NCBI GenBank assembly: GCA_945879625.1
Contig: CAMCVA010000001.1
Span: 124,001-188,000, forward strand
Length of the DNA stretch: 64,000 bases
Source: Flavobacterium psychrophilum
GTDB taxonomy: Bacteria > Bacteroidota > Bacteroidia > Flavobacteriales > Flavobacteriaceae
Direction of reading: 5' to 3'
The position numbers and the translations under genes were made by a program. Shown here piece by piece: positions 51,722 to 59,999 of this stretch. Every line of letters begins with the position of its first letter. Position 1 is the stretch's first letter. The notes below the pieces were generated by a model. The model was not told the origin of the DNA. It worked only from the letters and a program-made list of their open reading frames with translations, and searched no databases.

Positions 51722-51729
51722 TAAATTTG
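51722..51729 (+). promoter_or_regulatory. -7 box of the acyl-CoA dehydrogenase gene
   Basis: TAAATTTG fits TAnnTTTG, 45 bases before the ATG at 51775. No clear -33 element is seen. Confidence 0.45.
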
Positions 51730-51774
51730 CAGACGTTTTCGAAAGAAAAATGGTTCAACACTAATAAAAATACT

Positions 51775-52953
51775 ATGAAACCTGATTTATTTCAAGCTCC
51801 TGATTATTACAACTTAGATGATTTATTAACCGAAGAACACAAATTGGTTCGCGATTCAGCTCGTGCTTGGGTAAAGCGCGAAGTCTCTCCCATCATTGAA
51901 GACTACGCCCAACGTGCCGAGTTCCCTAAACAAATTATTAAAGGATTGGGAGAAATTGGCGGCTTTGGCCCCTATATTCCAGAAGAATACGGTGGCGCAG
52001 GTTTGGATCAGATTTCGTATGGTTTAATTATGCAAGAAATTGAACGTGGAGATTCGGGTGTGCGATCTACCTCATCGGTGCAATCATCCTTGGTGATGTA
52101 TCCGATATGGAAATTTGGAACAGAAGCACAACGCATGAAATATTTACCCAAATTGGCCACCGGCGAAATGATGGGTTGTTTTGGATTAACTGAACCCGAT
52201 CATGGATCAAATCCAAGTGGCATGACCAGTAACTTCAAAGATATGGGCGATCATTATTTGTTGAACGGCGCCAAAATGTGGATCTCAAATGCACCGTTTG
52301 CTGATATTGCTGTGGTGTGGGCCAAAAACGAAGAAGGTAGAATTCACGGTCTCATTGTAGAACGCGGCATGGAAGGATTTACAACGCCAGAAACACATAA
52401 TAAATGGTCACTTCGTGCCTCAGCAACTGGGGAATTGGTATTTAACAACGTAAAAGTTCCAAAAGAAAACCTAATGCCTGGCAAATCAGGATTGGGTGCA
52501 CCTATGCAATGTTTAGATTCTGCTCGTTACGGCATAGCTTGGGGTGCCATTGGTGCCGCCATGGATTGTTATGATACTGCTTTGCGCTATGCCAAAGAAC
52601 GTATTCAGTTTGACAAGCCAATTGCGGGAACCCAATTGCAACAAAAGAAATTAGCCGAAATGATTACCGAAATCACCAAAGCGCAGTTGTTAACTTGGCG
52701 TTTGGGTGTATTGCGCAACGAAGGCAAAGCCACTACGCCTCAAATCTCGATGGCCAAACGCAACAATGTGGACATGGCGATTCACATTGCCCGCGAAGCC
52801 CGTCAAATTTTGGGAGGAATGGGAATTACTGGCGAATACTCCATTATGCGCCACAGCATGAACTTAGAATCCGTGATTACCTACGAAGGCACACACGATA
52901 TTCACTTGCTCATTACAGGTGCCGATATTACCGGAATTCCTGCATTTAAATAA
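51775..52953 (+). CDS. Glutaryl-CoA dehydrogenase-type acyl-CoA dehydrogenase
   Basis: Encodes 392 residues from the ATG at 51775; the open frame 16 codons upstream lacks protein character. It has the acyl-CoA dehydrogenase fold with FAD motifs GCFGLTEPDHGSNPSGM and KMWISNAPFADI. The catalytic base Glu371 lies in YEGTHDIH, and VRSTSSVQSSLVMYPI includes the arginine that binds the glutaryl carboxylate in glutaryl-CoA dehydrogenases. So the likely reaction is glutaryl-CoA to crotonyl-CoA in lysine or tryptophan breakdown. No other genes of that pathway are nearby. Confidence is high for the family and moderate for the substrate. Confidence 0.9.
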   Translation: MKPDLFQAPDYYNLDDLLTEEHKLVRDSARAWVKREVSPIIEDYAQRAEFPKQIIKGLGEIGGFGPYIPEEYGGAGLDQISYGLIMQEIERGDSGVRSTSSVQSSLVMYPIWKFGTEAQRMKYLPKLATGEMMGCFGLTEPDHGSNPSGMTSNFKDMGDHYLLNGAKMWISNAPFADIAVVWAKNEEGRIHGLIVERGMEGFTTPETHNKWSLRASATGELVFNNVKVPKENLMPGKSGLGAPMQCLDSARYGIAWGAIGAAMDCYDTALRYAKERIQFDKPIAGTQLQQKKLAEMITEITKAQLLTWRLGVLRNEGKATTPQISMAKRNNVDMAIHIAREARQILGGMGITGEYSIMRHSMNLESVITYEGTHDIHLLITGADITGIPAFK

Positions 52954-53042
52954 GCGTCAACAAGTATTAAAAAATACCTAAAATCACAAAATAAGCTTCG
53001 CTGAAAAGGGGAGCTTATTTACTTTTACGGCAAAATTCACCC

Positions 53043-53825
53043 ATGGACATTTCTCACATTAATCAGCAAATTCAACCCCAAAAAGACGCTTTAATTCAGC
53101 ACGCACTCTACCAAAAAGTGCAAACCGTTGCTGATTTACATGTTTTTTTGGAACAGCACATTTATGCCGTTTGGGATTTTATGTCGTTGCTGAAAGCACT
53201 TCAGATTAAACTCACTTGCACGAGCACGCCCTGGATGCCAGTGGGAAATCCGGCTTTACGCTATTTGATTAATGAGATTGTGGTGGCCGAAGAAACTGAC
53301 TTGGCCATGGATGGCAGCCGACAAAGTCATTTTGAAATGTATTTGGATGCCATGCAGCAATGCGGTGCCTCAACTGCCAATATCACTGCTTTTTTGGATA
53401 CTGTACACCGCACTCAAAATATTTTTGTTGCCGTCAAATCGGCTGATTTGCATCCCAATGTAAAAGATTTTTTAAGTTTTACATTCCGCGTTATCGAAGA
53501 AGGCAAAGCCCACAACATTGCGGCTGCCTTTACCTTTGGACGCGAAGATTTAATTCCGAGTATGTTTACCGAAATCTTGCGTTCGTTTCAAGCTAATTTT
53601 CCTGAAACCGATTTGAGCAAACTGATTTACTATTTTGAGCGCCACATCGAATTAGACGCCGACGAGCACGGTCCGATGGCTATGCAGATGATCACTGAAT
53701 TGTGTGGTTCAGATCCGCAAAAATGGGAAGAAGTGGCCCAAACCTCAGCCGAAGCATTAGATAAAAGATTAGGACTTTGGAATGCGATTGAAGAGCAAAT
53801 CCTATCGGCTGTCGCAATGGCTTAA
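53043..53825 (+). CDS. DUF3050 protein (heme-oxygenase-like fold)
   Basis: Encodes 260 helical residues. Family markers are LEQHIYAVWDFMSLLKALQ, LINEIVVAEETD, FTFRVIEEGKAHNIAAAFTF and ERHIELDADEHGPMA. The conserved Glu/His residues on separate helices suggest a diiron or heme-like site as in heme-oxygenase-fold oxidases, though this is inference from residue pattern. Function is unknown. It follows the acyl-CoA dehydrogenase by 89 bases, in the same direction, and precedes the SGNH lipoprotein by 47 bases. The length is complete. Confidence 0.85.
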   Translation: MDISHINQQIQPQKDALIQHALYQKVQTVADLHVFLEQHIYAVWDFMSLLKALQIKLTCTSTPWMPVGNPALRYLINEIVVAEETDLAMDGSRQSHFEMYLDAMQQCGASTANITAFLDTVHRTQNIFVAVKSADLHPNVKDFLSFTFRVIEEGKAHNIAAAFTFGREDLIPSMFTEILRSFQANFPETDLSKLIYYFERHIELDADEHGPMAMQMITELCGSDPQKWEEVAQTSAEALDKRLGLWNAIEEQILSAVAMA

Positions 53826-53872
53826 ACCCATTCGGATTGAAGCAAGGGATTCAAAATTAAAAAAACGAACCT

Positions 53873-54580
53873 ATGAAATGGCTGCCGAAACTTTTATTTT
53901 TATTTAGCTTTTGCAGCTTGATTTACAGTTGTAATCCACAACAAACACTGCCGTATTATGTTGATAATCCAAATAATAAACAACTCAATTATTTGGCGTT
54001 GGGCGACAGTTATACCATTGGTCAAAGTGTATGCACGACCTGCAGATTTCCAGAACAATTAAAGTCACGCATTCAAACCTCCTATCCAAACAATCCTTTT
54101 CTGCTGCAAGTCATTGCCAAAACAGGCTGGACGACTACCAATTTAATTTCTGAAATTAATCTGGCCAATCCTTCTACCAATTTTGATCTCGTAACCTTGT
54201 TAATCGGCGTAAACAACCAATACCAAAACAAACCTTTTTCGCTTTATGAACAAGAGTTTCCAGCCTTGGTAGAAAAAGCGATCCAATTGGCCAAAGGTGA
54301 TAAAACGAATGTGATTGTAGTTTCGATTCCAGATTATGCCTATACGCCTTATGGCCAAGGTTCGTCAACAATTAGTAGCCAAATCAATTCGTACAATACG
54401 TTTGCACAAAACTATTGCAACCAGAATCAAATTGAATTTGTGAATATTACCGATATTACCCAACAAGGATTAATCAATCCTGCACTTGTGGCTGCAGATG
54501 GTTTGCATCCTTCAGAATTGGCCTATGCGCAATTTGTAGAACGAATTTTACCTAAGGCAATTTCGGTGCTCGGTCAATAA
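53873..54580 (+). CDS. SGNH/GDSL hydrolase lipoprotein
   Basis: Encodes 235 residues with a lipoprotein-type signal (LIYSC, Cys20). SGNH blocks are all visible: GDSYTIG (catalytic serine), GWTTTN (block II), IGVNNQY (block III) and DGLHPSELAY (block V, catalytic Asp and His). It should be an outer-envelope esterase or lipase acting on small acyl or acetyl esters; the substrate is unknown. The two cysteines in SVCTTCRF could pair. It is the last of three rightward genes. Confidence 0.9.
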   Translation: MKWLPKLLFLFSFCSLIYSCNPQQTLPYYVDNPNNKQLNYLALGDSYTIGQSVCTTCRFPEQLKSRIQTSYPNNPFLLQVIAKTGWTTTNLISEINLANPSTNFDLVTLLIGVNNQYQNKPFSLYEQEFPALVEKAIQLAKGDKTNVIVVSIPDYAYTPYGQGSSTISSQINSYNTFAQNYCNQNQIEFVNITDITQQGLINPALVAADGLHPSELAYAQFVERILPKAISVLGQ

Positions 54581-54606
54581 ATCAGAAAAGTTTGTGGAAA
54601 ATTGGA

Positions 54607-54939
54607 TTAGGATTCTGGTGCCAATTCGACAGCCAATCCATCGATGGCTTCCGTGAGCTGAATTTGACAGCCCAAGCGGCTATTTGGTTTTACGTGAAAG
54701 GCTTCTGAAAGCATCGCCTCTTCTTCGTCTGATTTTTCAGGTAATTCTAGTTCGTTTAATACATAACATTGGCAGGACGCACACATGGCCATGCCGCCAC
54801 AAATGCCTATCGTTCCCTCCTCGGCGATTTCGTAGGCGCGCACCAACTCCATGATGTTCATGTTCATATCAGTAGGCGCTTGTACTTCGTGAACTAATCC
54901 ATTTCTGTCGGTAATTTTTAAAGTGATATCTTGCGGCAT
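54607..54939 (-). CDS. 2Fe-2S ferredoxin, adrenodoxin type
   Basis: Encodes 110 residues. The cluster ligands are Cys47, Cys53 and Cys56 in CGGMAMCASC, and Cys91 in GCQIQL, the Cx5Cx2C...C pattern of adrenodoxin/Fdx-type ferredoxins. Such proteins carry electrons for Fe-S assembly or hydroxylases. The neighbours include a ferredoxin reductase-like flavoprotein, a NifU-like scaffold and Mrp, which supports an Fe-S role. The start ATG shares a base with the stop of the nucleotidyltransferase gene. It is probably coupled to it. Confidence 0.93.
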   Translation of the reverse strand: MPQDITLKITDRNGLVHEVQAPTDMNMNIMELVRAYEIAEEGTIGICGGMAMCASCQCYVLNELELPEKSDEEEAMLSEAFHVKPNSRLGCQIQLTEAIDGLAVELAPES

Positions 54940-55397
54940 TATTTCTTTTTCACCTTATTTAATTGTTCTATATCTGCTAAATCCTTTAGCCTTCCTGAAG
55001 CAGTTTTGTTCTTTATTAAATCGTCAAATTCAATATAGGGAACTTTAATTCCTTCTAACGCGAGCCAATTGCAATTTTTATAACTTTCTTCAAAATGCAA
55101 TCCGCTGACATTGGTGAGTATTTCAATTTTTCTAGGTTCAACACCAATACTCCAGACATCAAATTTCTCGCTATCAAAATCTTCTATTGAAAAAATAGGT
55201 GCACCAAAATCTTTGTAAGTTTCTTTTAATTTATAATAGTTCTCTGGGGTTTGATTGATCCATAAATCCATGTCACCCGTACTTCTTCCATACCCATGTA
55301 GGATTACTGCATAACCTCCTACTAGGATGTAATCTACCTGGTGTTTACTTAAAAGCTCTAAAAATTCTAAAAAATCAACGTTGAATAAGTTAGCCAT
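54939..55397 (-). CDS. Nucleotidyltransferase-fold protein (AbiEii/DUF6036-like)
   Basis: Encodes 152 residues. YILVGGYAVILHGYGRSTGDMDLWI shows the GG...R.T.D.D motif, with the paired aspartates intact. The rest resembles DUF6036/AbiEii-like nucleotidyltransferases (FDDLIKNKTASGRLKDLADIEQL), which occur as toxins in two-gene modules. A 66-residue protein gene overlaps its start by eight bases. It lies between ferredoxin reductase and ferredoxin genes, an odd place for such an enzyme. Target and activity are unknown. Confidence 0.82.
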   Translation of the reverse strand: MANLFNVDFLEFLELLSKHQVDYILVGGYAVILHGYGRSTGDMDLWINQTPENYYKLKETYKDFGAPIFSIEDFDSEKFDVWSIGVEPRKIEILTNVSGLHFEESYKNCNWLALEGIKVPYIEFDDLIKNKTASGRLKDLADIEQLNKVKKK

Positions 55398-55590
55398 GTT
55401 TTCTAGATGAAAAAACGGTTCTGTCTACCTTTTGTTCTGGAGCGGAATTGAAAATGGAATTGATAATATCGCAGGCAAAATTTAATCTTTCAATGGGTGT
55501 TTTATCCCTGTAAAATGTGATATGATCATCAGCTTCTTCAAATGAAGATTTAGAAACGATACTCCTTTTCATTCTTATATTTTCCATCAA
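55390..55590 (-). CDS. Small partner protein of the nucleotidyltransferase
   Basis: Encodes 66 residues (51 from the next internal methionine is less likely). The sequence FEEADDHITFYRDKTPIERLNFACDI resembles short proteins seen upstream of nucleotidyltransferase genes in Bacteroidetes, split here to avoid the length limit: the motif FEEADDHITFYRDKTPIERL is characteristic. It overlaps the nucleotidyltransferase start by eight bases. As small first genes of such pairs commonly are, it may be the antitoxin; this is inferred from layout. Confidence 0.7.
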   Translation of the reverse strand: MMENIRMKRSIVSKSSFEEADDHITFYRDKTPIERLNFACDIINSIFNSAPEQKVDRTVFSSRKHG

Positions 55591-55604
55591 ACAAATATAA
55601 AAAT

Positions 55605-56657
55605 TTAATCAATCGATTTAACTACCGCTTTTTCGGCTTCTTTTCGGGTGCCGTCAAACCCATCTACACCCGAAACAGTGGTGTATTTGAGCACGTATTT
55701 TTTGCCGGGATTCAAGCGTTGGTAGACACTTTGGCACATGAGTGTAGCTTCGTGAAATCCGCACAAAATGAGTTTTAATTTGCCCGGATAGGTATTCACA
55801 TCACCAATGGCATAAATGCCTGGAATATTAGTTTGATAATCTAAAGCATTATCAACTTTGATGGCATTTTTCTCAATTTCCAATCCCCAATTAGCAATCG
55901 CGCCCAACTTAGGCGTTAACCCAAATAAGGGAATAAAGAAATCCGTTTCTAGCACTTGCTGTACGCCTTCGTTTTCTAGGGCGATGGATTGCAAACGGCC
56001 TTCGCCTTGTAGGGTAACAACTTCGGCCGGTGTAATTAAATTTATTTTTCCGGCATGTTTCAATTCTTGTACTTTCTCTACCGAATCCAAGGCGCCTCGA
56101 AATTCGTTTCGGCGATGCACCAAGGTTACTTGTGAGGCTACTTCGGCCAAGAAAATACTCCAATCTAAGGCAGAATCTCCTCCTCCGGCGATCACAATTT
56201 TTTTGTTTCGAAACAATTCGGGGTCTTTTACAAAATATTCTACACCGCGTTCTTCGTAATTTTCAATCCGGTCAATTAAGGGTTTGCGAGGTTCAAAAGT
56301 GCCCAAGCCGCCTGCAATCGCTACTGCTTTGGCTTGGTGTTTGGTTCCTTTGTTGGTGGTTACTATAAAGGTACCATCATCCAATTTATCTATAGTTTCA
56401 GCGGTTTCAGTCAAGGTGAAGCCCGGCTCAAATTGCTTAATTTGTTCCATGAGGTTGGCAACCAATTCGCCTGCCAAAACAGTCGGATAGCCCGGAATAT
56501 CAAAAATGGGTTTTTTGGGATATAATTCGGACAATTGCCCACCAGGCTGAGGCAAGGCATCAATCAAGTGGCATTTTAATTTGAGTAATCCCGCTTCAAA
56601 AACGGTAAAGAGTCCGGTAGGTCCGGCGCCAATAATTAATAAGTCTGTTTGAATCAT
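55605..56657 (-). CDS. Ferredoxin--NADP reductase, thioredoxin-reductase-like type
   Basis: Encodes 350 residues from the ATG at 56657 (an ATG five codons earlier is possible). FAD-binding TDLLIIGAGPTGLFTVFEAG, GGQLSELYPKK and NADP-binding KKIVIAGGGDSALDWSIFL are typical of the thioredoxin-reductase-like ferredoxin reductases; the CxxC of true thioredoxin reductase is absent. It passes electrons from NADPH to ferredoxin. A ferredoxin gene lies downstream, separated only by the nucleotidyltransferase pair, so the two probably worked together. Confidence 0.9.
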   Translation of the reverse strand: MIQTDLLIIGAGPTGLFTVFEAGLLKLKCHLIDALPQPGGQLSELYPKKPIFDIPGYPTVLAGELVANLMEQIKQFEPGFTLTETAETIDKLDDGTFIVTTNKGTKHQAKAVAIAGGLGTFEPRKPLIDRIENYEERGVEYFVKDPELFRNKKIVIAGGGDSALDWSIFLAEVASQVTLVHRRNEFRGALDSVEKVQELKHAGKINLITPAEVVTLQGEGRLQSIALENEGVQQVLETDFFIPLFGLTPKLGAIANWGLEIEKNAIKVDNALDYQTNIPGIYAIGDVNTYPGKLKLILCGFHEATLMCQSVYQRLNPGKKYVLKYTTVSGVDGFDGTRKEAEKAVVKSID

Positions 56658-56725
56658 CTTTCTTAATTTCAAAGCTGCAAAGAAACAAGCTCGCTTGGGT
56701 TTCTACTATGATATTTATCAGTAAA

Positions 56726-56965
56726 CTAGGCGATGTTTTCTACAGTCTCTATTTGTGGTGCGTATTTTTTTATCGTGGTTTCTACGCCTGCCCTCAAGGT
56801 CATTTGATTTACACTGCAGCTAATGCATGCGCCTTCTAAACGCACTTTTACGTGCTTTTCCTCTTCTATAGAAACCAAGGAAATGTCGCCTCCATCCGAA
56901 TTAAGAAAAGGTCTAATTTCGTCGAGCGCTTTCAATACATTCAAGGTCAATTGTTCGTGGTTCAT
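56726..56965 (-). CDS. NifU C-terminal domain Fe-S scaffold (Nfu-type)
   Basis: Encodes 79 residues, only the NifU C-terminal domain. The cluster-binding cysteines are Cys47 and Cys50 in EGACISCSVNQMTLRAGVE. ALDEIRPFLNSDGGDISLV is the family start. It carries or delivers Fe-S clusters. It follows the Mrp gene by 33 bases in the same direction, and the ferredoxin reductase gene comes next, consistent with an Fe-S cluster operon. Confidence 0.94.
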   Translation of the reverse strand: MNHEQLTLNVLKALDEIRPFLNSDGGDISLVSIEEEKHVKVRLEGACISCSVNQMTLRAGVETTIKKYAPQIETVENIA

Positions 56966-56998
56966 AGCCTAAGTCAGTTTAGATAGTAGCTTGATTAG

Positions 56999-58135
56999 TT
57001 ATTTTTTTACGGCAGCACATCCGGCCATCGTGGTAATTTTTATTGCTTCGGTTGGCGGCAAGGATTCGTTGCGGCTTACCACTTCTTGCACCACATTGCG
57101 GGTAATGGTTTCAAAAACCTGGGCAATAATTGAATTTTCTTGTAGGGCTGCAGGTCGGCCAATATCTCCAGCTTCGCGCACCGATTGAACCAAAGGTACT
57201 TCGCCCAAAAAGGGCACGTTTAAATCTTGTGCGAGTTGCCGCGCGCCTTCTTGTCCAAATATATAATACTTGTTGTCGGGCAATTCCTGAGGTGTAAAAT
57301 AGGCCATGTTTTCGACTATTCCCAAAATGGGTATGTTGATGCTGTCGGATAAAAACATCGAAACACCTTTTCTAGCATCGGCGAGTGCCACTGCTTGGGG
57401 CGTACTCACCACCACTGCACCAGTAATGGGCAACGATTGCATAATAGACAAATGAATATCTCCGGTTCCGGGTGGTAAATCGATGAGCATAAAATCTAAC
57501 TGACCCCAATCAGCATCAAAGATCATTTGGGTTAGGGCTTTTGCCGCCATAGGTCCGCGCCAAATAACCGCTTGACTGGGCGCCGTAAAAAAACCAATCG
57601 ATAAAAGCTTGATTTCGTAGCTTTCGACGGGTTTCATTTTTGATTTTCCATCCACTTCTACAGAAATGGGTTTTTCATTCTCTACGTCAAACATAATGGG
57701 CATCGATGGGCCATAAATATCGGCATCTAAAATCCCAACCGAGAATCCCATCTTAGCCAAAGAAACCGCTAAATTGGCCGTAACAGTAGATTTGCCTACT
57801 CCTCCTTTGCCTGAGGCAACTGCAATAATGTTGCTGATGCCAGGAATGGCTTTTCCTTTTATGGCTTGGGAAGCATTCGCTGCAGGCGCTTCTACTTTGC
57901 AATTTACTTTCACCGCTGTGGCCGTTGGAAATTGCTCTAGGATGAGTTTTTTGATGTCCTCTTCGGCACGTTTTTTAATGTGCATGGCTGGCGAACTGAT
58001 GACCAAATCAACGACTACTTCATCGCCAAAAACAACCACATTTTGAACCGCACCACTTTCGACCATGTTTTGGCCTTCGCCAGCAATAGATATGGCTTCT
58101 AAGGCTTTTAAAATTTCTTTTCTGTCTAATTTCAT
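56999..58135 (-). CDS. mrp: Mrp/NBP35 family Fe-S cluster carrier ATPase
   Basis: Encodes 378 residues from the ATG at 58135 (an upstream in-frame start at 58153 is possible). The N-terminal DUF59/MIP18 domain (about 1-95) is followed by the ATPase with deviant Walker A ASGKGGVGKSTVTANLA and LIDLPPGTGDIHL. The CxxC of many Mrp proteins is not obvious in the core; CAAVKK at the C-terminus has a cysteine. It binds and transfers Fe-S clusters. It heads a cluster with NifU-like and ferredoxin reductase genes. Confidence 0.92.
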   Translation of the reverse strand: MKLDRKEILKALEAISIAGEGQNMVESGAVQNVVVFGDEVVVDLVISSPAMHIKKRAEEDIKKLILEQFPTATAVKVNCKVEAPAANASQAIKGKAIPGISNIIAVASGKGGVGKSTVTANLAVSLAKMGFSVGILDADIYGPSMPIMFDVENEKPISVEVDGKSKMKPVESYEIKLLSIGFFTAPSQAVIWRGPMAAKALTQMIFDADWGQLDFMLIDLPPGTGDIHLSIMQSLPITGAVVVSTPQAVALADARKGVSMFLSDSINIPILGIVENMAYFTPQELPDNKYYIFGQEGARQLAQDLNVPFLGEVPLVQSVREAGDIGRPAALQENSIIAQVFETITRNVVQEVVSRNESLPPTEAIKITTMAGCAAVKK

Positions 58136-58255
58136 AGGGAGAAAACTTCGCATTAGTGCTCAAAATTTTCGTTCTCAAAGATAGGCCGAAAAGTTGAAAT
58201 GCGTATGCCTGTCAACTAAAAGTTTATGGAGCTAAACCGGTAAAAGTCATTTGGT

Positions 58256-58597
58256 TTAGCGCGCTATTTCGGGTGGCCAAAAGTGCTTGTCAAAATCTAG
58301 AATTTGGTTGTCCTTTACTTGAATGCCCTCGTTCTCGAGTAATTGTTGCATGAGGGAAGTTCCCTGAAAATGGTGCTTTCCGGTGAGTAAGCCATTTCTA
58401 TTCACTACGCGATGCGCAGGAATATCGGGCAGGTTGTGCGAGGCATTCATGGCATATCCCACCATTCGTGCTGATTTTCCGGCGCCAATTGCTCGGGCAA
58501 TCGCCCCATAGGAAGTTACTCTTCCGGCCGGAATTTGGCGTGCGACTTGGTATACGCGCTCAAAAAAAGATAGTTCGGTGATTGGTAAATCGGTCAT
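58256..58597 (-). CDS. Alkyltransferase-like protein (ATL)
   Basis: Encodes 113 residues, about the size of the MGMT DNA-binding domain. VYQVARQIPAGRVTSYGAIA and ARMVGYAMNAS are the winged-helix recognition parts. The active-site motif, PCHRV in true O6-alkylguanine methyltransferases, reads PAHRVVNRNG, so the acceptor cysteine is alanine. ATL proteins bind O6-alkylguanine and steer it to nucleotide excision repair rather than repairing it directly. It overlaps the LysE-type gene start by four bases. Confidence 0.92.
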   Translation of the reverse strand: MTDLPITELSFFERVYQVARQIPAGRVTSYGAIARAIGAGKSARMVGYAMNASHNLPDIPAHRVVNRNGLLTGKHHFQGTSLMQQLLENEGIQVKDNQILDFDKHFWPPEIAR

Positions 58598-59232
58598 TTA
58601 CCAGTAATAAAAATCACTTGATATAATGTCATCAGGGCAACGAGCGAAGTAATGCTTCCCATAATGACATTCATGTTGCGAATGATGTAATCTGTTTTGG
58701 ACCGCAAGCGACTAAAAACCACAACGTAGGCGTAAAACACGGTTAACGATCCCGCTAAAATCCCCAAAACAAAACTATAGATTTGACTAGTTAGGAAACT
58801 AAAAAAATCATAGGAACTAAAAGCAATGCTCACAATTACGTAATAAGGAATCGGAAAAACATTGATCGCCGAAATAAACAAGCCCAATAAAAAAGCAGAT
58901 CGGCTGGTTTTCTTCACCAAGTTATTTTGCGAAACCAATTGGGGTTTCTTGGCCAAAAAGAAAAAATAAATGCTCGCCAAAACAAAAATAACCAAACCAA
59001 TTTCACGCAAAATCAAATTGACTTCGTGGTGGGAGTCAATGTACCTGGCGCTGTAAACCGATATAAACCCCTGCAAGGCAATTACCACCAATGCACCCGA
59101 GACAAATCCCATCGCGCGTGATTTTCCGTCTTCCAAACTAATTTTGGCTGCCGTCATGTTGATTAATCCTGGCGGAAAAATACCAACAAACGCAGCAAAA
59201 TAGCCTACTATAAACGAAAAGAACAAACTCAT
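58594..59232 (-). CDS. LysE-family exporter
   Basis: Encodes 212 residues with six predicted transmembrane helices. FVGIFPPGLINMTAAKISLEDG is the LysE/RhtB N-terminal signature (PPGxxN). LysE-type proteins export amino acids; the substrate is unknown here. It starts where the downstream trmB gene ends (59232/59233) and overlaps the alkyltransferase-like gene by four bases, so trmB, this gene and the ATL gene form one leftward operon. Confidence 0.88.
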   Translation of the reverse strand: MSLFFSFIVGYFAAFVGIFPPGLINMTAAKISLEDGKSRAMGFVSGALVVIALQGFISVYSARYIDSHHEVNLILREIGLVIFVLASIYFFFLAKKPQLVSQNNLVKKTSRSAFLLGLFISAINVFPIPYYVIVSIAFSSYDFFSFLTSQIYSFVLGILAGSLTVFYAYVVVFSRLRSKTDYIIRNMNVIMGSITSLVALMTLYQVIFITGK

Positions 59233-59904
59233 CTACTTGATTTTGAAACGAATATACGTAATTGCTTTGTTGATTTCCAAATATTGTTTTTCATAAAAGG
59301 TTTGAATCGCTGTGACTTCGTCTGGACTTCCTTCGTTTTTGTAGATGTTGTGGTTGGCATATTCTACGGCATGCCCCTCGCCATGCAACAAGCCTAGGGT
59401 ATAGCCGTGCATAAATTCGCTGTCTGTTTTGAGGTGTACCACACCAGCGGGCTGCAATATTTTTTTATATAACTGCAAAAAAACAGCATTGGTCATGCGG
59501 TGCTTGGTGCGTTTGTATTTGATTTGTGGATCGGGAAATGTGATCCAAATTTCGGCCACTTCTCCAGGAGTAAACAAATGATCTATCAATTCGATTTGGG
59601 TGCGCACAAAAGCTACATTGTGCATCCCGCTATCTACTGCTGTCTTGGCTCCTCGCCAAAATCGCGCCCCTTTGATGTCTATCCCTATAAAATTTTTGTC
59701 GGGATAACGCTCGGCCAATCCCACCGTGTATTCTCCTTTTCCGCAGCCCAATTCTAATACAATTGGGTTGTCGTTCTTAAAAAATTCAGGCCAACAACCT
59801 TTATACGGGAAAGCATCAGCTACCACCTCTTCTCGGGTAGGTTGAAACACATTGACAAAGTTTTCGTTTTCTTTAAATCTTTTTAACTTATTTTTACTTC
59901 CCAC
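59233..59904 (-). CDS. trmB: tRNA (guanine46-N7)-methyltransferase TrmB
   Basis: Encodes 223 residues from a GTG at 59904. This start fits the conserved N-terminus GSKNKLKRFKENE, whereas the longer frame from a TTG at 60009 adds 35 unlikely residues. SAM-binding IVLELGCGKGEYTVGLA, IWITFPDPQIKYKRTKHRM (the catalytic PDP...K...HR segment) and HLKTDSEF are complete. It methylates G46 of many tRNAs. The following glycosyltransferase gene is divergent, with starts about 96 bases apart. Confidence 0.93.
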   Translation of the reverse strand: MGSKNKLKRFKENENFVNVFQPTREEVVADAFPYKGCWPEFFKNDNPIVLELGCGKGEYTVGLAERYPDKNFIGIDIKGARFWRGAKTAVDSGMHNVAFVRTQIELIDHLFTPGEVAEIWITFPDPQIKYKRTKHRMTNAVFLQLYKKILQPAGVVHLKTDSEFMHGYTLGLLHGEGHAVEYANHNIYKNEGSPDEVTAIQTFYEKQYLEINKAITYIRFKIK

Positions 59905-59999
59905 GATATAATTTAATGTTTTGGCAAAACTAAGGAAATATAATAGACGTTTTTTGTAATTATCTTGCTGCTTTTTACCCCCATAAAAATCTCCCCCCG

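Noticed and set aside
58231..58260. GCTAAACC/GGTTTAGC hairpin at the end of the alkyltransferase-like gene
   Set aside because: The arms span the stop codon and no T-run follows on the reverse strand, so it was not called as a terminator.
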